Of a stretch of DNA of 6,662 nucleotides, positions 1-5,067 are shown one piece after another. Below the pieces are notes generated by a model. The model was not told where the DNA came from. It searched no databases and saw only the letters and a program-made list of their open reading frames with translations. This DNA is from JBOGUF01 sp050696075 (lineage in GTDB: Bacteria > Chloroflexota > Chloroflexia > Thermomicrobiales > UBA6265). Positions within the stretch are counted from its first letter, which is position 1; each line of letters opens with the position of its first letter. The DNA is taken from contig JBOGUF010000008.1 of the NCBI GenBank assembly GCA_050696075.1, positions 1 to 6,662 of the forward strand, in the 5' to 3' direction. The position numbers and the translations under genes are program-made.

Positions 1-84
1 CTCGCGGAGTGCGCCGCCTGCCGGACCGAACTGCGGGCGTGGCAGGCGACGGCGGCGACCGTGCGACTGGCCGCTCTCGCCGGT
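1..84 (+). other. C-terminal edge of a zf-HC2/ZAS-like anti-sigma zinc finger, in frame with the sigma factor
   Basis: The first codons of the window, read in the sigma factor frame, give L-A-E-C-A-A-C-R-T-E-L-R-A-W followed by an Ala/Thr/Val/Arg helix. In zinc-binding anti-sigma (ZAS) proteins the motif is HxxxCxxC followed by an amphipathic helix. Here the CxxC and the helix are visible, and the His would fall one codon before the window. No stop separates this segment from the sigma domains, and the codons end almost entirely in G or C, as expected of coding DNA. The rest of the finger cannot be seen, so the assignment rests on a short motif. Confidence 0.55.
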
Positions 85-1473
85 GAGCGCCCCGCGACCG
101 AAACCGCGTTGCAGCAGGCGGCAACCGCCGCAACAGCGGAACGCGAGCCGGCAATGGCAGACGCCGCCTCGTCCCAGGAATCGGTGCGGCGGATCGATGC
201 CGGCGCGAATCCGCTCCCTTTGGACGATCCGTTACGGATGTATCTACGCGAGATCGGCCAGGTGCCGCTGTTGACCGGTCAACGCGAGGTCGAGCTGGCG
301 GCGGCAATGGCCCGGGGCGCATATCTTGAGGCCACGCTGAAGCAGATGCGAGACGACGTCGGCGGTGAACCCGAGCCGGACGCGGTCGCCCGTGCCATCT
401 ACCGCAGCTTTCGCAAGGGCTGGCCGGTGGTCGCGGCGCTCTACGTCGGTGCAACCGGCCAGGCACACCTGCCGTCCAAAGCCGCGGTGCTGCGCCAGGT
501 CCTTCCCCTCTCACAGGTCCGGGACGATGCCATCGAATTGGTGTGCGAGACATTCGCGCTCACTGCCATTGCACTCGAGGAGTCGTTGCGGCAGCGCGCG
601 ATCGAGTGGGAACTGATGTCGGGATCGCTTCAGGCCCTCATCCGGGAGAGCGAGGAGTGGCCGGAGTCCGCGGCCGTCAACGAGCTTTGCCGGTTAGAAC
701 GGGGGACGCTGCGGCGGCGCTGGGCGCGCGAGGTGGAGGTCGGCCAGTGGGCCAAGATCCAACTGACCGAGGCGAACCTGCGGCTGGTGGTGAGCGTGGC
801 CAAGAAGTACGTCGGGCGCGGCATGACCATGCTCGACCTGATCCAGGAGGGCAACCTGGGCCTGCACCGAGCGGTCGAGAGGTTCTCGCACCACCGGGGG
901 TATGCATTTTCGGTTTACGCCACGTGGTGGATTCGGCAGGCGATCACGCGGGCAGTCGCCGTCAACTCCGGACGCGTCGATGTCGGTGAGCCGATCGAGC
1001 GGGCGACCGACGTTCCCAGCCGCCAGCTGCTGAAGGAGCAGATGGACGACGTGCTCGCTGCTCTCTCCTGGCGGGAACAGCAGATTCTGAAGATGCGCTT
1101 CGGGTTGGAAGATGGGCGGAGCCGGACGCTGGAGGAGGTTGCTCGAGAGTTCGGCGTCACCCGCGAGCGCATCCGCCAGATCGAGGCGAAAGCACTGCGC
1201 AAGCTGCGTCAACCTAACCGCGCCCAAGAGGCACGTGTCCTACCGGAAAAGCCGACCGCGCCAACGCCGATGACCACGCACCACCGACTCACGGCGCGTG
1301 AGATCGAGGTGCTCAAACTCATGGCCGAGGGCATGACCAACCGAGAGATCGCCGATGCGTTGTTCATCTCATATCGGACCGTTACAACGCACTTTTCCAC
1401 CATTCTCGGCAAGTTGGGCGTAGAATCACGGGCAGAGGCGGTGGCCGCAGCGATTCGGCAGGGACTCGTGTAA
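1..1473 (+). CDS. Multidomain RpoD-type sigma factor with N-terminal zinc-finger-like motif and C-terminal LuxR HTH (5' partial)
   Basis: This gene encodes a sigma-70-family factor that should direct RNA polymerase to promoters. The frame is open from base 1, so the true start lies upstream; a GTG at 61 and an ATG at 154 are possible internal starts without clear ribosome sites. Residues below count from the GTG at 61. Before it, codons 1-20 read as an E-C-A-A-C-R segment, like the CxxC end of a zf-HC2 anti-sigma finger. Then come a low-complexity Ala-rich linker (10-50), sigma region 1.2 (55-82, DPLRMYLREIGQVPLLT), a 150-residue insert (83-235), region 2 (236-300, with VAKKYVGRG, DLIQEGNLGL and YATWWIRQAITRA), a short linker (301-327), region 4 (328-384, ending TRERIRQIEAKALRKLR) and a LuxR/GerE domain (408-470). 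Region 3 is essentially missing. The sigma identity is certain; the fusion to a real zinc finger is inferred because its start is off-window. Confidence 0.93.
   Translation, partial: LAECAACRTELRAWQATAATVRLAALAGERPATETALQQAATAATAEREPAMADAASSQESVRRIDAGANPLPLDDPLRMYLREIGQVPLLTGQREVELAAAMARGAYLEATLKQMRDDVGGEPEPDAVARAIYRSFRKGWPVVAALYVGATGQAHLPSKAAVLRQVLPLSQVRDDAIELVCETFALTAIALEESLRQRAIEWELMSGSLQALIRESEEWPESAAVNELCRLERGTLRRRWAREVEVGQWAKIQLTEANLRLVVSVAKKYVGRGMTMLDLIQEGNLGLHRAVERFSHHRGYAFSVYATWWIRQAITRAVAVNSGRVDVGEPIERATDVPSRQLLKEQMDDVLAALSWREQQILKMRFGLEDGRSRTLEEVAREFGVTRERIRQIEAKALRKLRQPNRAQEARVLPEKPTAPTPMTTHHRLTAREIEVLKLMAEGMTNREIADALFISYRTVTTHFSTILGKLGVESRAEAVAAAIRQGLV
223..306 (+). other. Sigma-70 region 1.2
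   Basis: The encoded segment DPLRMYLREIGQVPLLTGQ is a near-consensus region 1.2 of RpoD-type sigma factors, which helps recognise the promoter discriminator and stabilises region 2. Its presence shows that this protein descends from the primary/group 2 sigma class rather than the ECF class. Confidence 0.9.
307..765 (+). other. Non-conserved insert between sigma regions 1.2 and 2.1
   Basis: About 150 residues separate region 1.2 from region 2.1. The segment looks helical, with many charged and Leu/Ala residues, and has no motif I can name. It sits where large primary sigma factors carry their non-conserved region, but group 2 sigma factors of this type usually have only a few dozen residues here. 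Residues 210-232 (arginine-rich, LERGTLRRRWAREVEV) lead into region 2.1. Confidence 0.6.
766..960 (+). other. Sigma-70 region 2 (2.1-2.4)
   Basis: Near-consensus core-binding and -10-recognition domain: LTEANLRLVVSVAKKYVGRG, then DLIQEGNLGLHRAVERF, then RGYAFSVYATWWIRQAITRA. The aromatic YATWW cluster used for melting the -10 element and the QAITRA part of region 2.4 are present, so promoter melting should be intact. Confidence 0.95.
961..1041 (+). other. Short linker replacing sigma region 3
   Basis: Between the end of region 2.4 (QAITRAVA) and the start of region 4 (QLLKEQMDDVL) there are only about 27 residues. In ordinary RpoD-type factors this stretch holds regions 3.0, 3.1 and 3.2 and is roughly 100 residues long. 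The remaining VGEPIERATDVP resembles the tail of region 3.2, suggesting an internal in-frame deletion of 3.0-3.1 rather than an ECF origin. Confidence 0.8.
1042..1212 (+). other. Sigma-70 region 4 (4.1-4.2)
   Basis: QLLKEQMDDVLAALSWREQQ followed by ILKMRFGLEDGRSRTLEEV and FGVTRERIRQIEAKALRKLR is a consensus region 4, whose helix-turn-helix reads the -35 element. All positions of the TRERIRQIE recognition helix look conserved. Confidence 0.95.
1282..1470 (+). other. LuxR/GerE-type helix-turn-helix domain fused to the sigma factor
   Basis: The last 63 residues contain LTAREIEVLKLMAEGMTNRE, then IADALFISYRTVTTHFSTIL, then GKLGVESRAEAVAAAIRQGL. This is a full-length, near-consensus LuxR_C_like domain, the DNA-binding half of NarL/LuxR regulators, and it reaches to the stop codon. 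A Pro/Thr/Arg-rich linker (386-407) joins it to region 4. In ordinary sigma-70 proteins the chain ends soon after region 4.2. Confidence 0.95.
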
Positions 1474-1512
1474 CCGTGCGTACGGTCCCGGATGCGTTTC
1501 CCGCCTTCCGCC

Positions 1513-2700
1513 TTACGCCGCCGAGTCGTCCCAGTCCACCAAGGCCGCTATGGCCGCGCCGACGCCGGCGCCGAGCTCGACGGGGTGCCTGAGGTCGGCC
1601 AGGGCGCGCTCGAAGATGGCGAGTTGGGCGGCAAGGGCTGTCGGGTGGGCCTGCATCGGCCCCATGTGGCCGAGGCGAATCAGCTTGCCCTGCAACTCGC
1701 CGTAGCCGGGGGAGATCATCACCCCGTAGCGGCGGCGCATCGTGCCCCGGATCTGCTCGTCGGTTAGCCCGTCCGGCATCGTGACCGCGGTGACGCAGGC
1801 GGCGGCGATCTCCTCGCGCGCCGGCCAGAGCGCGAATCCGAGGGCTTTCACGCCCTCGCGGCAGGCACGGGCGATCGCCTGGTGGCGAGCAGCGAAGCGC
1901 TCCATGCCGATCTCTAGCGTCTGAGTCAAGGTCGATTCGAGGGCATACATCTCGCTGACCGAAGGCGTATAGGGGAAGCGCTGGTGGTCGAGCCAAGCGT
2001 CCTTCCAGTCGAGGAGCGAGAGGAAGCTGCCGCGCAGCGGCTCCGGTTGTCGCCGCTCCATTGCCTCCCAGGCGGCCGGGCTTATCGCCATCAGGGAGAG
2101 ACCTGGCGTCCCACCGAGGCACTTCTGCGGTCCGGCCACCGCGACATCGATCCCCCATTCCTCCGGGCTAAGCAGTTCCCCACCGAGACCGGAGACGGTG
2201 TCGACCATCGTCAGCACCCCGAACTCGTGGGCCACCTGGCCGATCTCCCGCACCGGGTTGTGAGTGCCGGACGGGGTCTCGGAGTGGACCACCGACAAGT
2301 ACTTCACGCCGGGGTTCGCCTTCAGCGCGTCGCGCACGTCCTCGGGATCGACCGCGTCGTTGTAGGGCACGGCCAGCTCAAACGTCTCGCCGCCGTACTT
2401 CTCGATGAAGAGCCGGAACCACTTGCCGAAGATGCCGGAGACGAGGTTGAGCACCTTGTCTCCCGGCGAGATCAGGCTCGCCGCCGCCGCTTCCAGGCCA
2501 AGGATCGCCTCGCCCTGCATGATCACGACGTCGTAGCGGGTCCGGTAGACCTCCTTCAGCAGCGCGCTCGTCCGCGCGAAGAGTTCCGTGAAAGCCGGGT
2601 CATAGTGGTACATCACCGGCCGCGCCATGTCGCGCAGCGTTTGCGGCGACACCTCGACCGGCCCGGCGGCCAGATTCAGACGGGGTGGTTTTGTGGTCAT
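1513..2700 (-). CDS. Class V (fold-type I) PLP aminotransferase, pyridoxamine-pyruvate aminotransferase-like
   Basis: This is a 395-residue transaminase of the alanine/serine-glyoxylate aminotransferase family. The whole chain, not only the PLP site, reads like pyridoxamine-pyruvate aminotransferase (PPAT), which converts pyridoxamine plus pyruvate to pyridoxal plus L-alanine in vitamin B6 breakdown. Counting from the ATG at 2700, visible landmarks are AAGPVEVSP (10-18), YHYDPAF (31-37), GEAILGLEAAAASL (63-76, with Glu64 matching a Glu I recall as typical of PPAT), HSETPSGTHNP (139-149), MVDTVSGLGG with Asp167, GPQKCLGGTPGL with the PLP lysine Lys193, and GKLIRLGHMGP with Arg342. The ATG at 2700 is preferred over the GTG at 2721 because GAGGAG lies 9 bases before it. 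Ureidoglycine-glyoxylate aminotransferase (PucG) or another glyoxylate aminotransferase remain alternatives. It converges on the sigma gene with a 39-base gap. Confidence 0.88.
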   Translation of the reverse strand: MTTKPPRLNLAAGPVEVSPQTLRDMARPVMYHYDPAFTELFARTSALLKEVYRTRYDVVIMQGEAILGLEAAAASLISPGDKVLNLVSGIFGKWFRLFIEKYGGETFELAVPYNDAVDPEDVRDALKANPGVKYLSVVHSETPSGTHNPVREIGQVAHEFGVLTMVDTVSGLGGELLSPEEWGIDVAVAGPQKCLGGTPGLSLMAISPAAWEAMERRQPEPLRGSFLSLLDWKDAWLDHQRFPYTPSVSEMYALESTLTQTLEIGMERFAARHQAIARACREGVKALGFALWPAREEIAAACVTAVTMPDGLTDEQIRGTMRRRYGVMISPGYGELQGKLIRLGHMGPMQAHPTALAAQLAIFERALADLRHPVELGAGVGAAIAALVDWDDSAA

Positions 2701-2709
2701 CTCGCGATG

Positions 2710-2715
2710 CTCCTC
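2710..2715 (-). promoter_or_regulatory. Ribosome binding site that sets the aminotransferase start
   Basis: On the minus strand GAGGAG is followed by a 9-base spacer and the ATG at 2700. The alternative GTG at 2721 lies upstream of this site and has no comparable purine tract, so the shorter protein is preferred. Confidence 0.7.
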
Positions 2716-2716
2716 G

Positions 2717-2727
2717 TGCACTGTGCA
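2717..2727. repeat. Short inverted repeat at the aminotransferase leader
   Basis: TGCAC-T-GTGCA is an 11-base perfect dyad with a one-base centre, lying directly upstream of the GAGGAG site of the aminotransferase gene. It could be an operator or chance; it is too short to decide. Confidence 0.3.
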
Positions 2728-2742
2728 ACGACCGGGGCAACT

Positions 2743-2847
2743 CAGGTGCTGGACGCGGACGGGCAGATCGACGGCTGCGAGTTCCCGATCACCCGGCCGG
2801 CGAACTTCGTCTTCTACGACCAGACGTTCACGATCGCCGTGCCGTAG
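2743..2847 (+). pseudogene. Probable 3' remnant of a lost plus-strand gene
   Basis: The frame ending at the TAG at 2845-2847 has 34 consecutive codons ending in G or C (2743-2844), the codon use of real genes in this window, and encodes a plausible protein end (FPITRPANFVFYDQTFTIAV then Pro). No start with a ribosome site precedes it. Upstream the same frame runs antisense through the aminotransferase gene, where it is only a shadow. A 46-residue reading from the ATG at 2707 is possible, but that ATG sits inside the aminotransferase ribosome-site region. I do not recognise the family. The best reading is the C-terminal end of a gene whose front was removed by a rearrangement; a chance frame is not excluded. 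Confidence 0.4.
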
Positions 2848-2860
2848 CGCACGGGAGATC

Positions 2861-2905
2861 AGGCCGATGCCGGCTACCCGTCGAGGCGGCAGTCGGCATC
2901 GGCCT
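2861..2905. terminator. Strong hairpin between convergent ends, probable transcription terminator
   Basis: The arms 2861-2872 (aggccgatgccg) and 2894-2905 (cggcatcggcct) are perfect 12-base complements. On the plus strand the stem extends to 15 pairs (2861-2875/2891-2905) with one G-U, leaving a 15-base loop. The hairpin sits 14 bases past the binding-protein stop (minus strand) and 13 bases past the stop of the plus-strand remnant. There is no T-run on either side, so it is not a textbook intrinsic terminator; U-less hairpins are common at gene ends in high-GC bacteria. Confidence 0.55.
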
Positions 2906-2919
2906 TCGATGAGGCGCCC

Positions 2920-3996
2920 CTAGCCCGGGAACAGCTCGTCCAATCGCTGCTGCACACCGTCCGCATCCGGCACCGCCGACACCTCGATGCTGCCGTCGAC
3001 AATGCCCTGCCGCGCCTCCTCGACCGCATCCTTCACCTCCTGGGGAACGGCGTCGGGGAGGTCCAATAGGCGGACACCCTCGTTCTCGAGGCTGAGGGTG
3101 TAGACCTGGCCGAAGGTTCCCGCTTCGATGTCGGCGATCATCTGGTCGAAGATGCCGGTGTAGTCGAAGAGGACCGACGTGAGCAGGACGTCGCCGTGCT
3201 GTTCGCGCTTGTCGCCGATGACGTCGATGAACCAGACCGGATTGTCCGGCTCGTCCGCGTTGTGCTCCTCGATCGCCTGGATCATGCCGAAGGAGGCGCC
3301 GTCGCCCTGGCCGAAGATGACGTCGGCGCCGTTGGCGATCTGCTGCTCGGTGACGCGCTTGCCGCCGGCGGCGTCGGCGTAGGCGGCGACGCCGATCACG
3401 CTGTAGAGCAGTTTGGCGTCCGGGTTGCTCGCCTTGAGCCCCTCGGCGAATCCGACTGTCATGTAGTTCCAGGTCGGCGGCTCGTCGGAGACGACGACGC
3501 CGACGGTGCCGGTCGTCGTCATCCGCCCGGCCAGCACGCCGGCCAGATAGGCGACTTCCTGCGCTTCGGTCTCGACGTCGGAGATGAGACCAGGCGTGAC
3601 CGCGTTCGGATTCTCGACGACAGAGACGCGGACGTTCTCCTCCTGGGCGAACTCGGGGCAGATCGTCTGGTAGCCGCTGGCGTGGCAAATGATGAGCCGC
3701 GCGCCGTCGTCGGCCAGATCATTCAGGACCGGGGTGATGTCGTCGTACCCCGCATTCTCGACTACTGCCGCCTCGATCCCGCGTTCCTCGGCGACCGCCT
3801 CGATGGCGTCCGCCGCCTGCTGATCCCAGCCCTGGTTCGTCCGGCTGTCCGGCGTGATGAGCGCCACCGTCGTCACCGGCTCCCCCGCCGCGGGCGACGC
3901 GGACGGCGTTCCCTCTCGCGCCGCGATCCCCGGAGCGAACGCGAGAACCAAAAGCATCGGAACAATGACTCGGTACGGAATCCGCCTCGATCTCAC
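2920..3996 (-). CDS. BMP/PnrA-family ABC transporter substrate-binding protein
   Basis: This is a secreted binding protein that captures the substrate and delivers it to the permeases encoded upstream. The family (BmpA/PnrA/TmpC, PF02608) mostly binds purine nucleosides; one spirochaete member (RfuA) binds riboflavin. The protein has 358 residues from the GTG at 3996. A basic start (MRSRRIPYR) and hydrophobic core to about residue 24 form a signal peptide with likely cleavage near residues 25-26 (GIAA). No Cys is present there, so it is not a typical lipoprotein. A Ser/Pro/Ala-rich linker follows. Family motifs are VALITPDSRTNQGWD (44-58), EVAYLAGVLAGRMTTTGTVG (147-166) and GADVIFGQGDGA (223-234). 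The GTG is chosen over the TTG at 4017 because AAGGAG lies 9 bases before it. It lies downstream of the permease genes, whereas this gene is often first in such operons. Confidence 0.9.
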   Translation of the reverse strand: MRSRRIPYRVIVPMLLVLAFAPGIAAREGTPSASPAAGEPVTTVALITPDSRTNQGWDQQAADAIEAVAEERGIEAAVVENAGYDDITPVLNDLADDGARLIICHASGYQTICPEFAQEENVRVSVVENPNAVTPGLISDVETEAQEVAYLAGVLAGRMTTTGTVGVVVSDEPPTWNYMTVGFAEGLKASNPDAKLLYSVIGVAAYADAAGGKRVTEQQIANGADVIFGQGDGASFGMIQAIEEHNADEPDNPVWFIDVIGDKREQHGDVLLTSVLFDYTGIFDQMIADIEAGTFGQVYTLSLENEGVRLLDLPDAVPQEVKDAVEEARQGIVDGSIEVSAVPDADGVQQRLDELFPG

Positions 3997-4005
3997 GGTG
4001 CTTCG

Positions 4006-4011
4006 CTCCTT
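4006..4011 (-). promoter_or_regulatory. Ribosome binding site that sets the binding-protein start
   Basis: On the minus strand AAGGAG, a 9-base spacer, then the GTG at 3996. The longer reading from the TTG at 4017 would place this purine tract inside the coding sequence and uses a rarer start, so the GTG start is preferred. Confidence 0.7.
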
Positions 4012-4044
4012 CGTCAACGTGCGCGACTCGCTTGTGCTGGCGCC

Positions 4045-4073
4045 ATTGTCCGTCGATGACGGGAGATCGGCAA
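4045..4073 (-). promoter_or_regulatory. Possible weak promoter before the binding-protein gene
   Basis: On the minus strand TTGCCG (4068-4073) and GACAAT (4045-4050) are separated by 17 bases, each matching four of six consensus positions of a sigma-70 promoter. It would give the binding protein transcription in addition to read-through from the permease genes. Matches this weak occur by chance. Confidence 0.25.
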
Positions 4074-4084
4074 AGAGCCAATTC

Positions 4085-4128
4085 AGGCGTTAGGCGTTAG
4101 GGGAACGACGACGTTGTCCCTAACGCCT
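4085..4128 (-). repeat. Stem-loop with tandem heptamer overlapping the permease stop codon
   Basis: The plus-strand arms aggcgttaggg (4092-4102) and ccctaacgcct (4118-4128) are perfect 11-base complements, with an inner 4-base stem (4104-4107/4112-4115) closed by a 4-base loop. The permease stop codon (4120-4122) lies within one arm. A second direct copy of AGGCGTT (4085-4091) abuts the first, giving an alternative pairing register. No T-run follows on the minus strand. It could be an RNA end or stabiliser between the permease and binding-protein cistrons, or a partial terminator. Confidence 0.55.
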
Positions 4129-5067
4129 ATCACCTCGTACATACGGCACGCCGAGCGCGGAGGGCAAGGCGGCGCGGCCGGCGAGGAGGGCCAATGCAAC
4201 CATGATCCCGATATAAGGGAGCATGGTGACGAACTCACTACGGACGTTGATGCCGGCAATTTGGAGACCGTCACCCAAGGCGCGCAACATGCCGAAGAGT
4301 ATGGCGCCGAGGAAGATACGGTAGGGATTCCAGCGGCCCACCATCGCCAGGGCGAGGGCGATGAAGCCCTGGCCGACGGTGACGTCGACGGTGAAGATGC
4401 CGAGGTCGGCGACGGAGAGGAAGGCCCCGGCGAACCCGGCCATTGACCCGGCGACGGCGATCGCCAAATAGCGGACGCGGACGACGCTCACCCCGGCGGT
4501 GTCGGCCGCGACCGGGTTCTCCCCGACCGCGCGCACACTCAATCCAAACCGGGTCCGCGCCAAGAGCAGCGCGAAGCAGGGCACCAGCGCCCAGCTCAGG
4601 TAGACGAGCAATTGGCGATCAAACAACGGTCCGCCGATCGTGGGGATCTCGCTGAGGATCGGGATCGTGATCTCGGGCAGGTTGAGCGACAGCGAGGGGT
4701 TCTGTCCCCCGTAAATGTCACGATACAAAAAGGCCGTCAGCCCGCCCCCAAAGATGGTGATGGCCAGCCCGACCAGCACCTGATCGACCCGCGGCGTGAT
4801 CGTCAGCGCCCCGAAAAGCAGCCCGAGGATGAGTCCGGCGCCGATGCCGGCGCCGATCCCGGCCGTCGCGCTCTCCGTTTTCTCCGCGGCCAGGAAGCCG
4901 AAGAAGGCCCCGGCCAGCATCATCCCCTCGATGCCGAGGTTGAGCAGCCCAGCCCGCTCCCCGACCGCCTCGCCCAGCGCGGCCAGCGACAACGGCACGG
5001 CCGCCAATAATCCGGCGGTCAACATCGCGGCAACAAACGTTTCCAGGTCGAGACCGCCGATGGTCAT
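4120..5067 (-). CDS. ABC transporter permease, NupC/YufQ-like (COG1079 type)
   Basis: This is a 315-residue inner-membrane permease, one of the two different transmembrane subunits of a BMP-type importer. Family motifs are GERAGLLNLGIEGMMLAGA (36-54), followed by hydrophobic segments at about 70-90 and 97-115, then RAVGENPVAADTAGVSV (179-195, the cytoplasmic coupling region facing the ATPase), and FTVDVTVGQGFIALALAMVG (225-244) with RWNPYR. Eight or more hydrophobic segments are visible, in keeping with the family. The ATG at 5067 is chosen because it overlaps the TGA of the preceding permease as ATGA, starts directly before the first conserved hydrophobic segment, and follows a G-run (GGGGGGA) within 10 bases. 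The same frame stays open far upstream, but that part is antisense-type noise inside the other permease gene. Confidence 0.93.
   Translation of the reverse strand: MTIGGLDLETFVAAMLTAGLLAAVPLSLAALGEAVGERAGLLNLGIEGMMLAGAFFGFLAAEKTESATAGIGAGIGAGLILGLLFGALTITPRVDQVLVGLAITIFGGGLTAFLYRDIYGGQNPSLSLNLPEITIPILSEIPTIGGPLFDRQLLVYLSWALVPCFALLLARTRFGLSVRAVGENPVAADTAGVSVVRVRYLAIAVAGSMAGFAGAFLSVADLGIFTVDVTVGQGFIALALAMVGRWNPYRIFLGAILFGMLRALGDGLQIAGINVRSEFVTMLPYIGIMVALALLAGRAALPSALGVPYVRGDRR

Noticed and set aside
694..1227. Minus-strand open frame of 177 codons antisense to the sigma factor.
   Set aside because: The opposite strand carries conserved sigma regions 2 and 4; this reading has no recognisable motif.
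1..1473. Possibility that the missing sigma region 3 or the LuxR fusion is due to a frameshift.
   Set aside because: All domains are in one continuous frame with no stop and good codon use across the joins. A frameshift would not join them in frame, although an in-frame assembly deletion cannot be excluded from the sequence alone.
1473..1486. Small hairpin ACCGT-GCGT-ACGGT just after the sigma factor stop.
   Set aside because: Only five base pairs and no T-run; too weak to call a terminator for the convergent pair.
1984..2742. Long plus-strand open frame antisense to the aminotransferase.
   Set aside because: Its composition is that of a GC-rich shadow frame (His/Arg/Asp-rich) with no domain. 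Only the part after 2743 looks coding and is listed as a remnant.
3196..4059. Plus-strand open frame of 287 codons antisense to the binding-protein gene.
   Set aside because: Arg/Asp/Gly-rich shadow frame; the minus strand has clear BMP motifs and a ribosome site.
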